A DNA stretch of 17,944 bases from Holosporales bacterium (GTDB lineage Bacteria; Pseudomonadota; Alphaproteobacteria; BNTO01). This document shows positions 1-4,962 of this stretch, in pieces (within the stretch, counting starts at the first letter, position 1; each line of letters starts with the position of its first letter). Below the pieces are notes generated by a model. The model saw only the letters and a list, made by a program, of their open reading frames with translations, ran no database searches and was not told the origin of the DNA. The position numbers were made by a program, and so were the translations under genes. The stretch lies in contig JAIRNU010000089.1 of NCBI GenBank assembly GCA_031257945.1, forward strand, positions 1-17,944. The letters are read 5' to 3'.

Positions 1-162
1 CTTGGAAATGGTTGATGGCAGAAGCTCGGAAGAATCTTGGGCTATTTGCCCACTGGAAAGTGGGATGGCTGCCGTAAGGGAATAACAAGAGCCGTATGAT
101 GGGAGACTATCACGTACGGTTCTGTGAGAGGCTAGGGGTGAAACTCCCCTGGCCTACTCGAC
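1..162 (+). mobile_element. Group II intron, 3' end (domains V and VI)
   Basis: Bases 89-122 form a 34-nt domain V hairpin. It starts GAGCCGTATG and ends CACGTACGGTTC, with the AGC catalytic triad at 90-92 and a GAGA-type tetraloop. A domain VI-like stem-loop follows (about 125-157: AGGCTAGGGG pairing with CCCCTGGCCT). The sequence CTACTCGAC then gives the probable 3' splice site near 162. The intron continues left beyond the window. The host sequence just to the right (163-260) shows no recognisable gene, so the intron appears to sit in non-coding or degraded DNA. Confidence 0.85.
3..77 (+). CDS. C-terminal end of a group II intron reverse transcriptase/maturase (partial)
   Basis: Only the last 24 codons are in the window; the gene begins upstream of base 1. 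The frame reads WKWLMAEARKNLGLFAHW and ends in a TAA at 75-77. An ending of the type 'LFAHW' is typical of the C-terminus of bacterial group II intron-encoded proteins, which splice the intron RNA and reverse-transcribe it into new DNA sites. The identification rests mainly on the group II domain V that follows 11 bases after the stop, the usual position for an ORF encoded in domain IV. Whether the full protein is intact cannot be judged from here. Confidence 0.7.
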   Translation, partial: WKWLMAEARKNLGLFAHWKVGWLP

Positions 163-260
163 CCTATTTTCAGTTAATAATGTATGAAAAATGAAAATAA
201 ATATTGGGGGGGGGAGTATTGGGATGGTATTGCTACAATAAAAGCTTTGTCCAAGAGCAC

Positions 261-401
261 TAGACCTGTTGCAAAAGCGAGTAATTTCGAGGAATTTTTG
301 GGAGCATACGAAAGAACCGCAGCGTACTTAACGTACGTGAGGATTCGAGCATCGGAGCGACGCTAAAATTATAGAAAGAACGAAGCTTTCGCAACGGTCT
401 A
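261..401 (+). mobile_element. Palindromic MITE-like element, copy 1
   Basis: The element is bounded by TAGACCTGTTGCAAAAG on the left and CTTTCGCAACGGTCTA on the right. These are imperfect terminal inverted repeats of about 15 bp with a TA at each outer end. It is the shortest of five copies: the segment after GCATACGAA lacks 5 bases relative to copy 2. Its net insertion is therefore 139 bp, not a multiple of three, and it lies in DNA with no recognisable gene. A possible short reading frame from 184 runs into it and ends at 366 because of that deletion. It encodes no transposase, so movement would need one supplied in trans. Confidence 0.85.
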
Positions 402-596
402 TTGTACATTTCCTACACAGTAGTGATCTGTTTTTTGGAAAAAATCTCAGCAGAACAAGGGACTGTGTCGCTGATTATTTTGTCAAATTTTTATCTCATG
501 TGTAGGACTGACGCACCTTTACGTTTTATTTACCAAACCAGCGATTTAATGGTATACATATAATGGAGTGATTACTGGTGGTAGGTCTTCCGACAA
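402..596. other. Non-coding gap between two MITE copies
   Basis: This AT-rich stretch separates element copies 1 and 2. I see no ORF, tRNA, or convincing terminator in it. A TATAAT hexamer near 557-562 has no matching -35 box at 16-18 bases, so I do not call a promoter. Confidence 0.4.
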
Positions 597-911
597 ATGG
601 TAAAAACAGGATACGGTAATAGACCTGTTGCAAAAGTGAGTAATTTCGAGGAATTTTTAGGAGCATACGAAGCGCAGAACCGCAGCGTACTTGACGTACG
701 TGAGGATTCGAACATCGGAGCGACGCTAAAATTACCGAAAGAACGAAGCTTTCGCAATAGGTCTAATGAATTTTTCATTGAGCAAATAGAGGCCGAACCA
801 GCCGCCCCTACTCAACAGGATCTCGCCATGCACGAAAAAGTAACTGATTTAGAACGAAAACCGTATGCTCCGCCGAACAGGCAGTATGCGCTGATGCCGC
901 GAAAAAACTGA
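597..911 (+). CDS. Hypothetical 104-aa ORF built around a MITE copy (doubtful gene)
   Basis: The reading frame starts at ATG 597, runs through all of element copy 2 (residues about 9-56), and ends at a TGA after a charged tail (residues 57-104: IEQIEAEPAAPTQQDLAMHE and onward). No Shine-Dalgarno sequence precedes the ATG. About half of the protein is the translated mobile element. The remaining tail matches no family I recognise, and its last bases enter the conserved module that precedes the Myb genes. It may be the remnant of a gene hit by the element in frame, or simply an open frame created by it. The element adds 144 bp here, a multiple of three, which slightly favours a once-real gene. 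Confidence 0.25.
   Translation: MVKTGYGNRPVAKVSNFEEFLGAYEAQNRSVLDVREDSNIGATLKLPKERSFRNRSNEFFIEQIEAEPAAPTQQDLAMHEKVTDLERKPYAPPNRQYALMPRKN
620..765 (+). mobile_element. Palindromic MITE-like element, copy 2 (most complete)
   Basis: The ends are TAGACCTGTTGCAAAAG and CTTTCGCAATAGGTCTA. Between the outer TA dinucleotides the terminal 15 bp are inverted repeats with few mismatches. With one TA counted, the insertion is 144 bp or 48 codons. The forward frame is open throughout and reads RPVAKVSNFEEFLGAYE and onward; one reverse frame is also open (MFESSRTSSTLR region). This copy is the best reference for the family in the window. Confidence 0.9.
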
Positions 912-926
912 TAGACAATCCAGCAG

Positions 927-955
927 TTATAGTGTACAAATACATGCTATATACA
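927..955 (+). promoter_or_regulatory. Promoter of Myb gene 1 (-35 TTATAG, 17-nt spacer, -10 TATACA)
   Basis: TTATAG at 927-932 and TATACA at 950-955 are separated by 17 bases. The same arrangement with the same spacer recurs ahead of three other Myb genes, so the match is conserved and not chance. The predicted transcription start near 962 leaves a leader of only about 15 nt before ATG 977. Confidence 0.6.
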
Positions 956-976
956 GGTTATAGTAATGAGAACGAT

Positions 977-1507
977 ATGCACAATTTGATTAAATTCGCG
1001 GGGCTTGCGCTGTTATTAGGATGTATTTGCCAAAACGTTGTGTTTGCTGGTGAACTGCCGCGATTTGAGCAACCTGTGCAACAGGCTGATGTACGGCAAC
1101 CGGAACAGCAGAAACGCAAATTCACGCCGGATGAAGACGCGAAACTTTGCGTACTGGTAGCACAGCTTGGGATCGACGATTGGACGCTCATTGCACAAAA
1201 TATGCCAGGAAGAAATGGCAAACAGTGTAGAGCGCGTTGGGTGAACGGCCTCGCTCCTGAGGTTAGTCACGCGGAATGGACACCAGAGGAGGATAACACG
1301 TTACGGCAACGACACAGGCAATTGGGTAATCAATGGGCGAAGATAGTGCTGTTCTTGCCAAGAAGAACAGCTGTGAGTGTAAAAAATCGATGGCAAACAT
1401 TGTTGAGAAAGGGGATGAAACAACCACAACTGATGGATTCTCCTCAAGATGTGCGACCACGACTACCATCAATAGATACTTTTCCATTTCCCGCAGGTAA
1501 TCGCTAG
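977..1507 (+). CDS. Secreted two-repeat Myb-like DNA-binding protein 1
   Basis: The protein is 176 aa. Residues 1-24 are a Sec-type signal peptide (MHNLIKFAGLALLLG, cleavage after VVFA). Two Myb/SANT repeats follow, at about 48-93 and 99-144. Each has the acidic 'TPxED' start, spaced Trp residues and the helix-turn-helix end (KQCRARW in repeat 1, VKNRW in repeat 2). This is the R2R3 layout of eukaryotic Myb transcription factors and is not a usual bacterial DNA-binding fold. The tail ends LPSIDTFPFPAGNR, shared with gene 2. ATG 977 is chosen because MHNLIK/MNNLI(K/R) is shared by the paralogues and an upstream in-frame start would lie within the promoter. The Cys at 16 suggests a lipobox, but genes 4 and 5 have Tyr there, so it is probably not a lipoprotein. 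The likely role is an exported DNA-binding effector (inference). Confidence 0.85.
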   Translation: MHNLIKFAGLALLLGCICQNVVFAGELPRFEQPVQQADVRQPEQQKRKFTPDEDAKLCVLVAQLGIDDWTLIAQNMPGRNGKQCRARWVNGLAPEVSHAEWTPEEDNTLRQRHRQLGNQWAKIVLFLPRRTAVSVKNRWQTLLRKGMKQPQLMDSPQDVRPRLPSIDTFPFPAGNR

Positions 1508-1539
1508 AATATGAATAATTTGATTAGACTAACGGGGTT
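1460..1539 (+). repeat. 80-bp direct repeat, left copy (partner at 2015-2094)
   Basis: This stretch covers the last codons of Myb gene 1, the 3-base gap and the first codons of gene 2. It recurs at 2015-2094, 555 bp downstream, with about two mismatches. The pair brackets gene 2 and marks it as a 555-bp tandem duplication unit. Confidence 0.85.
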
Positions 1540-2062
1540 TGCGCTGTTATTAGGATGTATTTGCCAAAACGTTGTGTTTGCTAGTGAACCGCTGCAATCT
1601 GAGCCGTTTGTACAGCGCGGAACGTCAAAGAACAAATTCACTGAAGAAGAGGATAGGCGACTGGCTTGGCTGGTCGTCCAGCATGGGAATAATGCTTGGG
1701 ATGTGGTCGCCCGACAAATGGAAGGAAGAACTACTAGGCAGTGTAGAGAGCGTTGGAATAACTATCTCAGTCCTACCGTCCAAAATGTCCCGTGGACAAA
1801 CGGAGAAGACTCCTTATTAATGACACATTTTATGAGATGGGGGCCTAAATGGGCGGCGATTGCATCATTCATTCCAGGAAGAACCAGCCAAAGTGTAAAA
1901 AATCGTGTTCAGGTACTGCAACATCGGCTGACAGGACATAAAGGTCGGCGCAAGAGGCCTCCGGTACGACAACCAACAAATTTTCCAGTTCAATATGCGC
2001 AGTCATCCCAATCGCGACTACCATCAATAGATACTCTCCCATTTCCCGCAGGTAATCGCTAG
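1511..2062 (+). CDS. Secreted two-repeat Myb-like DNA-binding protein 2
   Basis: The protein is 183 aa and starts three bases after the stop of gene 1, so it is probably co-transcribed and translationally coupled. The signal peptide is residues 1-24 (MNNLIRLTGFALLLG to VVFA). Myb repeats lie at about 41-86 (QCRERWNNYL at the recognition helix, a textbook Myb sequence) and 93-137 (WTNGEDSLL, GPKWAAIASFIPGRT, VKNRV). The last conserved Trp of repeat 2 is Val here. A basic patch (GHKGRRKRP, 142-150) follows and could act as a nuclear localisation signal in a eukaryotic host. The tail LPSIDTLPFPAGNR is nearly identical to gene 1. No strong ribosome binding site is seen. Confidence 0.85.
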   Translation: MNNLIRLTGFALLLGCICQNVVFASEPLQSEPFVQRGTSKNKFTEEEDRRLAWLVVQHGNNAWDVVARQMEGRTTRQCRERWNNYLSPTVQNVPWTNGEDSLLMTHFMRWGPKWAAIASFIPGRTSQSVKNRVQVLQHRLTGHKGRRKRPPVRQPTNFPVQYAQSSQSRLPSIDTLPFPAGNR

Positions 2063-2094
2063 AATATGAATAATTTGATTAGACTAACGGGGTT
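2015..2094 (+). repeat. 80-bp direct repeat, right copy with a truncated Myb gene start
   Basis: This repeats 1460-1539. From 2067 it holds the first ten codons of another Myb gene (MNNLIRLTGF), which run straight into unrelated sequence (SNSRGNNV). It is the broken start of a further copy, probably left by unequal recombination in the array. Confidence 0.8.
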
Positions 2095-2150
2095 CAGTAA
2101 CTCCAGAGGAAACAATGTTAGGGCGAAAAAACTGATAGACAATCCAGCAA

Positions 2151-2179
2151 TTGTAGTGTATAAATACATACTGTATACA
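2151..2179 (+). promoter_or_regulatory. Promoter of Myb gene 3 (-35 TTGTAG, 17-nt spacer, -10 TATACA)
   Basis: TTGTAG at 2151-2156 and TATACA at 2174-2179 are 17 bases apart, inside the module that starts CGAAAAAACTGATAGACAAT upstream of genes 1, 3 and 5. The predicted start near 2186 gives a short leader before ATG 2202. Confidence 0.6.
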
Positions 2180-2201
2180 GGTTATAGTAATGGAAACGAA
2201 T

Positions 2202-2261
2202 ATGGACAATTCGCTTAGACTATGAATTGCGCTGTTACTAGGATGTATTTGCCAAAACGTT
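2202..2261 (+). pseudogene. Broken signal-peptide segment of Myb gene 3 (in-frame TGA at 2223)
   Basis: From ATG 2202 the frame reads MDNSLRL, then TGA at 2223-2225, then IALLLGCICQNVVFA, and continues without a break into the Myb domains of gene 3. The paralogues have Thr-Gly-Leu/Phe where this copy has the stop and Ile, so one codon is missing and one is now a stop. UGA is read as stop elsewhere in the window (clpP ends in it and all Trp codons in the genes are TGG). The export signal of this copy is therefore probably lost. Confidence 0.75.
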
Positions 2262-2921
2262 GTGTTTGCTGATGAATTGCCGCAACGTGATCAACCTGGA
2301 CAGCGCAGAGCGCCGAGGCAAAAATTTACTCCGGAAGAAGATGCGCAACTTTGCGCACTTGTAGCACAGTATGGAACCAGCAATTGGAATCTAATTGCGC
2401 AAAACATGCCAAGAAGAAAATCCAAGCAGTGTAGGGAGCGTTGGTATGGTTATCTCTCCGCTAATAATCGGCAATGGACACCAGAAGAAGATGCCCTCTT
2501 AATAGAAAAACACAAGGTAGTAGGGCCTAAGTGGACAGTAATTGCACGGGAATTGGACGATAGAGACGCCAGCAGTGTAAAAAATCGATTTCAATGGCTT
2601 ATTGGCCGGACGCAGAATCCGTGGCCGACGCCAGTATGGCAACAACTAATTGGAAATACTCAACGACAACAGCCACTGCCACCGCCACTTCAACTGCCAC
2701 CGCCACTTCAACTGCTTATTAGCCAAGTGCAGAATCCGGGGCCGACACCAGTACGGCAACAACTAATTAGAAATACTCGACGACAACAGCCACTGCCACC
2801 ACCGCCACCACCGTTACTAAGTAACTTCTTTAAAAAGGTGACAGAGCGCCAAGGAGGTTACGTTCCCGCAAGAGAACCGATAGTCCCTTCCGGACCAAGG
2901 ACTCGTGACTTTCCACAGTAA
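2262..2921 (+). CDS. Two-repeat Myb-like protein 3, signal peptide lost, proline-rich tail
   Basis: The coding frame is open from a GTG at 2262 for 219 aa; the ancestral start was ATG 2202, cut off by a TGA. Myb repeats lie at about 20-65 (KFTPEEDAQL, NWNLIAQNMP, KQCRERW) and 71-114 (QWTPEEDALL, GPKWTVIA, VKNRFQWL). The tail differs from genes 1, 2 and 4: it carries a 39-residue in-frame duplication (QNPWPTPVWQQLI... and QNPGPTPVRQQLI...) with runs of up to seven prolines, and lacks the LPSID-PFPAGN ending. Pro/Gln-rich tails are common in eukaryotic transcription activators, though here they may just be low-complexity expansion. If translated from GTG it would remain cytoplasmic. It may be a decaying gene whose DNA-binding part is still intact. 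Confidence 0.65.
   Translation: MFADELPQRDQPGQRRAPRQKFTPEEDAQLCALVAQYGTSNWNLIAQNMPRRKSKQCRERWYGYLSANNRQWTPEEDALLIEKHKVVGPKWTVIARELDDRDASSVKNRFQWLIGRTQNPWPTPVWQQLIGNTQRQQPLPPPLQLPPPLQLLISQVQNPGPTPVRQQLIRNTRRQQPLPPPPPPLLSNFFKKVTERQGGYVPAREPIVPSGPRTRDFPQ
2612..2800 (+). repeat. 117-bp in-frame tandem duplication inside Myb gene 3
   Basis: The sequence beginning GCAGAATCCG at 2612 recurs from 2729, an offset of 117 bp or 39 codons. The first 75 or so bases match closely and the ends are CCACCGCCA-rich. It is slippage or duplication within the proline-rich tail. Confidence 0.8.
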
Positions 2922-3025
2922 CAGGAGCCACAAAAAGCATAGGTGAACCAACCACTCGCGGACTTTACGGGAGGCTGATTACCGGTTGCAACGGTAGCGA
3001 AATTTGTAGCTGTAACAACGATTTC
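2907..3025 (+). repeat. Myb-array 3' flank repeat, copy a
   Basis: The segment from TTTCCACAGTAA through CGCGGACTTTACGGGAGGCT, CCGGTTGCAACGGTAGCG and TTTGTAGCTGTAAC follows gene 3. It recurs after gene 4 and gene 5. CCGGTTGCAACGG has palindromic character. It ends shortly before the next promoter module and shows the array spread as gene-plus-flank units. Confidence 0.85.
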
Positions 3026-3055
3026 GGTACGAAAAACGGGTATACAACCCAGCAA

Positions 3056-3084
3056 TTATAGTGTATAAATACGCGCTGTATACA
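3056..3084 (+). promoter_or_regulatory. Promoter of Myb gene 4 (-35 TTATAG, 17-nt spacer, -10 TATACA)
   Basis: TTATAG at 3056-3061 and TATACA at 3079-3084 are separated by 17 bases, as at the other Myb genes. A start near 3091 leaves about a 10-nt leader to ATG 3101. The alternative ATG at 3089 would coincide with the transcript start. Confidence 0.6.
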
Positions 3085-3100
3085 GGTTATGGAAACGAAT

Positions 3101-3687
3101 ATGCACAATTTGATTAAACTAACGGGACTTGCGCTGTTGTTAGGATACTCTTTCCAAAACGTTGTGTTTGCTAGTGCACAACCTGTAGCCGTTAGTCCGC
3201 CGCGAATTGAGCAACTTGTATTTGTGTTTGGTGTGTTGCAACCTGTTGCTAGTGCAGTGCCTCCACCAGGACAACAATTACCGAAGAACAAATTCACGCC
3301 GGAGGAAGATATGCTACTTCGCGAACTAGTGGAACAGTATGGAATCAACAATTGGAGGGCTGTTGCAAACGGCATACCAGGAAGAAATGGCAAACAGTGT
3401 AGAGAGCGTTGGTATCTCAAACTCGATCCTCAGGTTACTCACACTGAATGGACACCAGAGGAGGATAGCCGCTTATTGGAACTGCAAAGGCTACATGGGA
3501 ATCAATGGGCGACGATTCAATGTCCTTGCAAGGAAGGTCGCGCGTAGGTGTAAAAAATCGATGGCGTGTGTTGTTGAGAAAGGAAGCGAAACTAGCAACG
3601 GATTCTCCGGAGCAAAATGTGCAACCTCCCCGACAACCACTACCATCAATAGATGTTGATTTTCCATTTTCCGCGGGTAATCACTAG
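3101..3687 (+). pseudogene. Secreted Myb-like protein 4, frameshifted in the second Myb repeat
   Basis: The first frame gives 148 aa from ATG 3101 to a TAG at 3545: signal peptide (1-24, MHNLIKLTGLALLLGYSF to VVFA), a hydrophobic/Pro linker, Myb repeat 1 (about 64-108, KQCRERW) and half of repeat 2 (EWTPEEDSRLL, GNQWATI). There the gene lacks one base: paralogue 5 reads ATT GCA ATG where this copy reads ATT CAATG at 3515-3521. After the missing base the other frame continues as expected (RVGVKNRW) and ends PLPSIDVDFPFSAGNH at 3687. The frameshift removes the recognition helix of repeat 2. It could be a real mutation, a phase-variable site, or a sequencing error; no homopolymer is at the site, which argues against slippage. 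Confidence 0.8.
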
Positions 3688-3717
3688 GATCTTTGGGAAA
3701 TAAAACGACGTAGATTA

Positions 3718-3828
3718 GTGGCTTTTCCACAGTAATGGAACCCTCAATCACGTGAACCCGCGGATTTTACTGGAGGCTGATCACCGGTTGCAACGGTAGC
3801 GAAATTTGTAGCTGTAACGACGATTTCA
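3718..3828 (+). repeat. Myb-array 3' flank repeat, copy b
   Basis: GTGGCTTTTCCACAGTAATG through CGGTAGCGAAATTTGTAGCT follows gene 4 and closely matches the segments after gene 3 and gene 5. GGCTTTTCCACAGTAATGGA is shared exactly with the copy at 4653. Confidence 0.85.
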
Positions 3829-3858
3829 CTGCGAAAAAACTGATAGACAATCCAGCAA

Positions 3859-3887
3859 TTGCAGTGTATAAATACATGCTGTATATA
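3859..3887 (+). promoter_or_regulatory. Promoter of Myb gene 5 (-35 TTGCAG, 17-nt spacer, -10 TATATA)
   Basis: TTGCAG at 3859-3864 and TATATA at 3882-3887 are 17 bases apart. It is the best match to sigma-70 consensus among the four Myb promoters. The predicted start lies near 3894. Confidence 0.65.
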
Positions 3888-3904
3888 TAGTAATGGGAAC
3901 GAAT

Positions 3905-4654
3905 ATGAACAATTTGATTAAACTAACGGGACTTGCGCTGTTGTTAGGATACTCTTTCCAAAACGTTGTGTTTGCTGGTGAATTGCCGGCGCAGCCTGTA
4001 CAGCCCACGCAGAGGATAAAGTTCACTAAGGCTGAAGATGCGCTGCTTCGCGAACTAGTGGCCGAGATTGGGACCCACGATTGGGAGCTCATTGCGGATC
4101 GTATGGAAAGAAACGGTATGCCAAAAAGAACTGGTAAACGGCATAGAGAGCATTGGAACGGCCTTAAGTCTAATAATCGTGAGCCATGGACAGATAAAGA
4201 GAAAGCCATATTATTGGAAAAATACTGGTTATATGGGAATAATTGGGCGAAGATTGCAATGTTCTTGCCAGGAAGGACGAACGTAGATGTAAAAAATCAA
4301 TGGCATATGTTGGCGGGGAGGGATCAGCGACCATCAGCAATAGATTCTTGTGCTACAGGCATACTTCAATCACTGCCCACAGATCTCTTCTTACTATCTA
4401 TGTCCTATCGCTATCCTCCAGCAGATAAACCGCAAGAACCCCTTCAACCGCCACCATTTCAATCGCTACTATTTCAATCGCTACTACAGCGACAGCAACA
4501 ATCTCAACCGTCACTATTTCAACCGCTACCACAGCGACAGCAACAATCTCGAACGCCTCAACCGTCACCATTTCGATCAAACGTACCACTGTCAACGATG
4601 ACCTTCTTAGCAGGGCTACATAGGCGCTACCTACCAGATACGCCAGGGGATTAG
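3905..4654 (+). CDS. Secreted two-repeat Myb-like DNA-binding protein 5, glutamine-rich tail
   Basis: The protein is 249 aa from ATG 3905; an in-frame ATG at 3893 coincides with the predicted transcript start and is less likely. The signal peptide is residues 1-24 (cleavage after VVFA). Myb repeat 1 is about 38-87 (KFTKAEDALL, HDWELIA, then a 4-5 residue insertion and KRHREHW), so its recognition helix has diverged from KQCRERW. Repeat 2 is about 93-137 (PWTDKEKAILL, GNNWAKIAMFLPGRT, VKNQW). The C-terminal third is Pro/Gln/Ser-rich with a 15-residue duplication (LLQRQQQSQPSLFQP and LPQRQQQSRTPQPSP, 193-222). The conserved LPSID-PFPAGN tail has been replaced; only a trace (RPSAIDS) remains. 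It is the last gene of the array and probably intact. Confidence 0.8.
   Translation: MNNLIKLTGLALLLGYSFQNVVFAGELPAQPVQPTQRIKFTKAEDALLRELVAEIGTHDWELIADRMERNGMPKRTGKRHREHWNGLKSNNREPWTDKEKAILLEKYWLYGNNWAKIAMFLPGRTNVDVKNQWHMLAGRDQRPSAIDSCATGILQSLPTDLFLLSMSYRYPPADKPQEPLQPPPFQSLLFQSLLQRQQQSQPSLFQPLPQRQQQSRTPQPSPFRSNVPLSTMTFLAGLHRRYLPDTPGD
4480..4569 (+). repeat. 45-bp in-frame tandem repeat in Myb gene 5
   Basis: CTACTACAGCGACAGCAACA near 4481 recurs as CTACCACAGCGACAGCAACA near 4526, an offset of 45 bp or 15 codons. Shorter TTTCAATCGCTACTA units lie just upstream. These encode the QRQQQS-rich tail. Confidence 0.75.
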
Positions 4655-4754
4655 TGGCTTTTCCACAGTAATGGAACCCTCAATCACGTGAACTCGCGGA
4701 CTTTACGGGAAGCTGATTACCGGTTGTAACGGCAGCGAATTTTGTAGCTGTAAT
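4653..4754 (+). repeat. Myb-array 3' flank repeat, copy c
   Basis: This third copy of the downstream flank follows gene 5. Here it is not followed by another promoter or Myb gene, so it marks the right end of the array. Confidence 0.85.
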
Positions 4755-4962
4755 ACCGAATCTCAAAAATAACGTTGCGGATGTGGGTCATGGATGCATT
4801 GCACCAGAAGGCCTTTCCGGAGCCACATCTGTCATATTATCAATGGGATTGGGTATTACACAGTATAATCTTGCATAGCAGCATGGCTAAGCTAGAGATC
4901 TCAGACCACTGGTACCATATGTATGGTGCTGAGGGCTCAGGCTTAGGCTCAGATGCGCCTTA
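4755..4962. other. Gap between the Myb array and the capsid gene
   Basis: No gene is supported. One plus-strand frame is open for about 35 codons (VADVGHGCIAPEGLSGATSV and onward) and has a coding look, but it ends in a stop near 4878 and has no start or ribosome site. It may be a remnant of a lost gene. Confidence 0.3.

Noticed and set aside
184..366. 60-aa ORF from ATG 184
   Set aside because: More than half is out-of-frame MITE sequence, the start has no ribosome site, and the first 25 codons match nothing recognisable.
572..778. Minus-strand 68-aa ORF
   Set aside because: It is the reverse frame of MITE copy 2 plus a few flanking codons; the open frame is a property of the element.
1010..1030. 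Lipoprotein box (LLGC) in the Myb signal peptides
   Set aside because: The Cys is replaced by Tyr in genes 4 and 5, while VVFA before the mature chain is kept in all, fitting signal peptidase I.
2202..2921. UGA read as tryptophan to rescue the signal peptide of Myb gene 3
   Set aside because: The conserved residue there is Thr/Gly, not Trp; recognised genes use TGG for Trp, and clpP ends in TGA.
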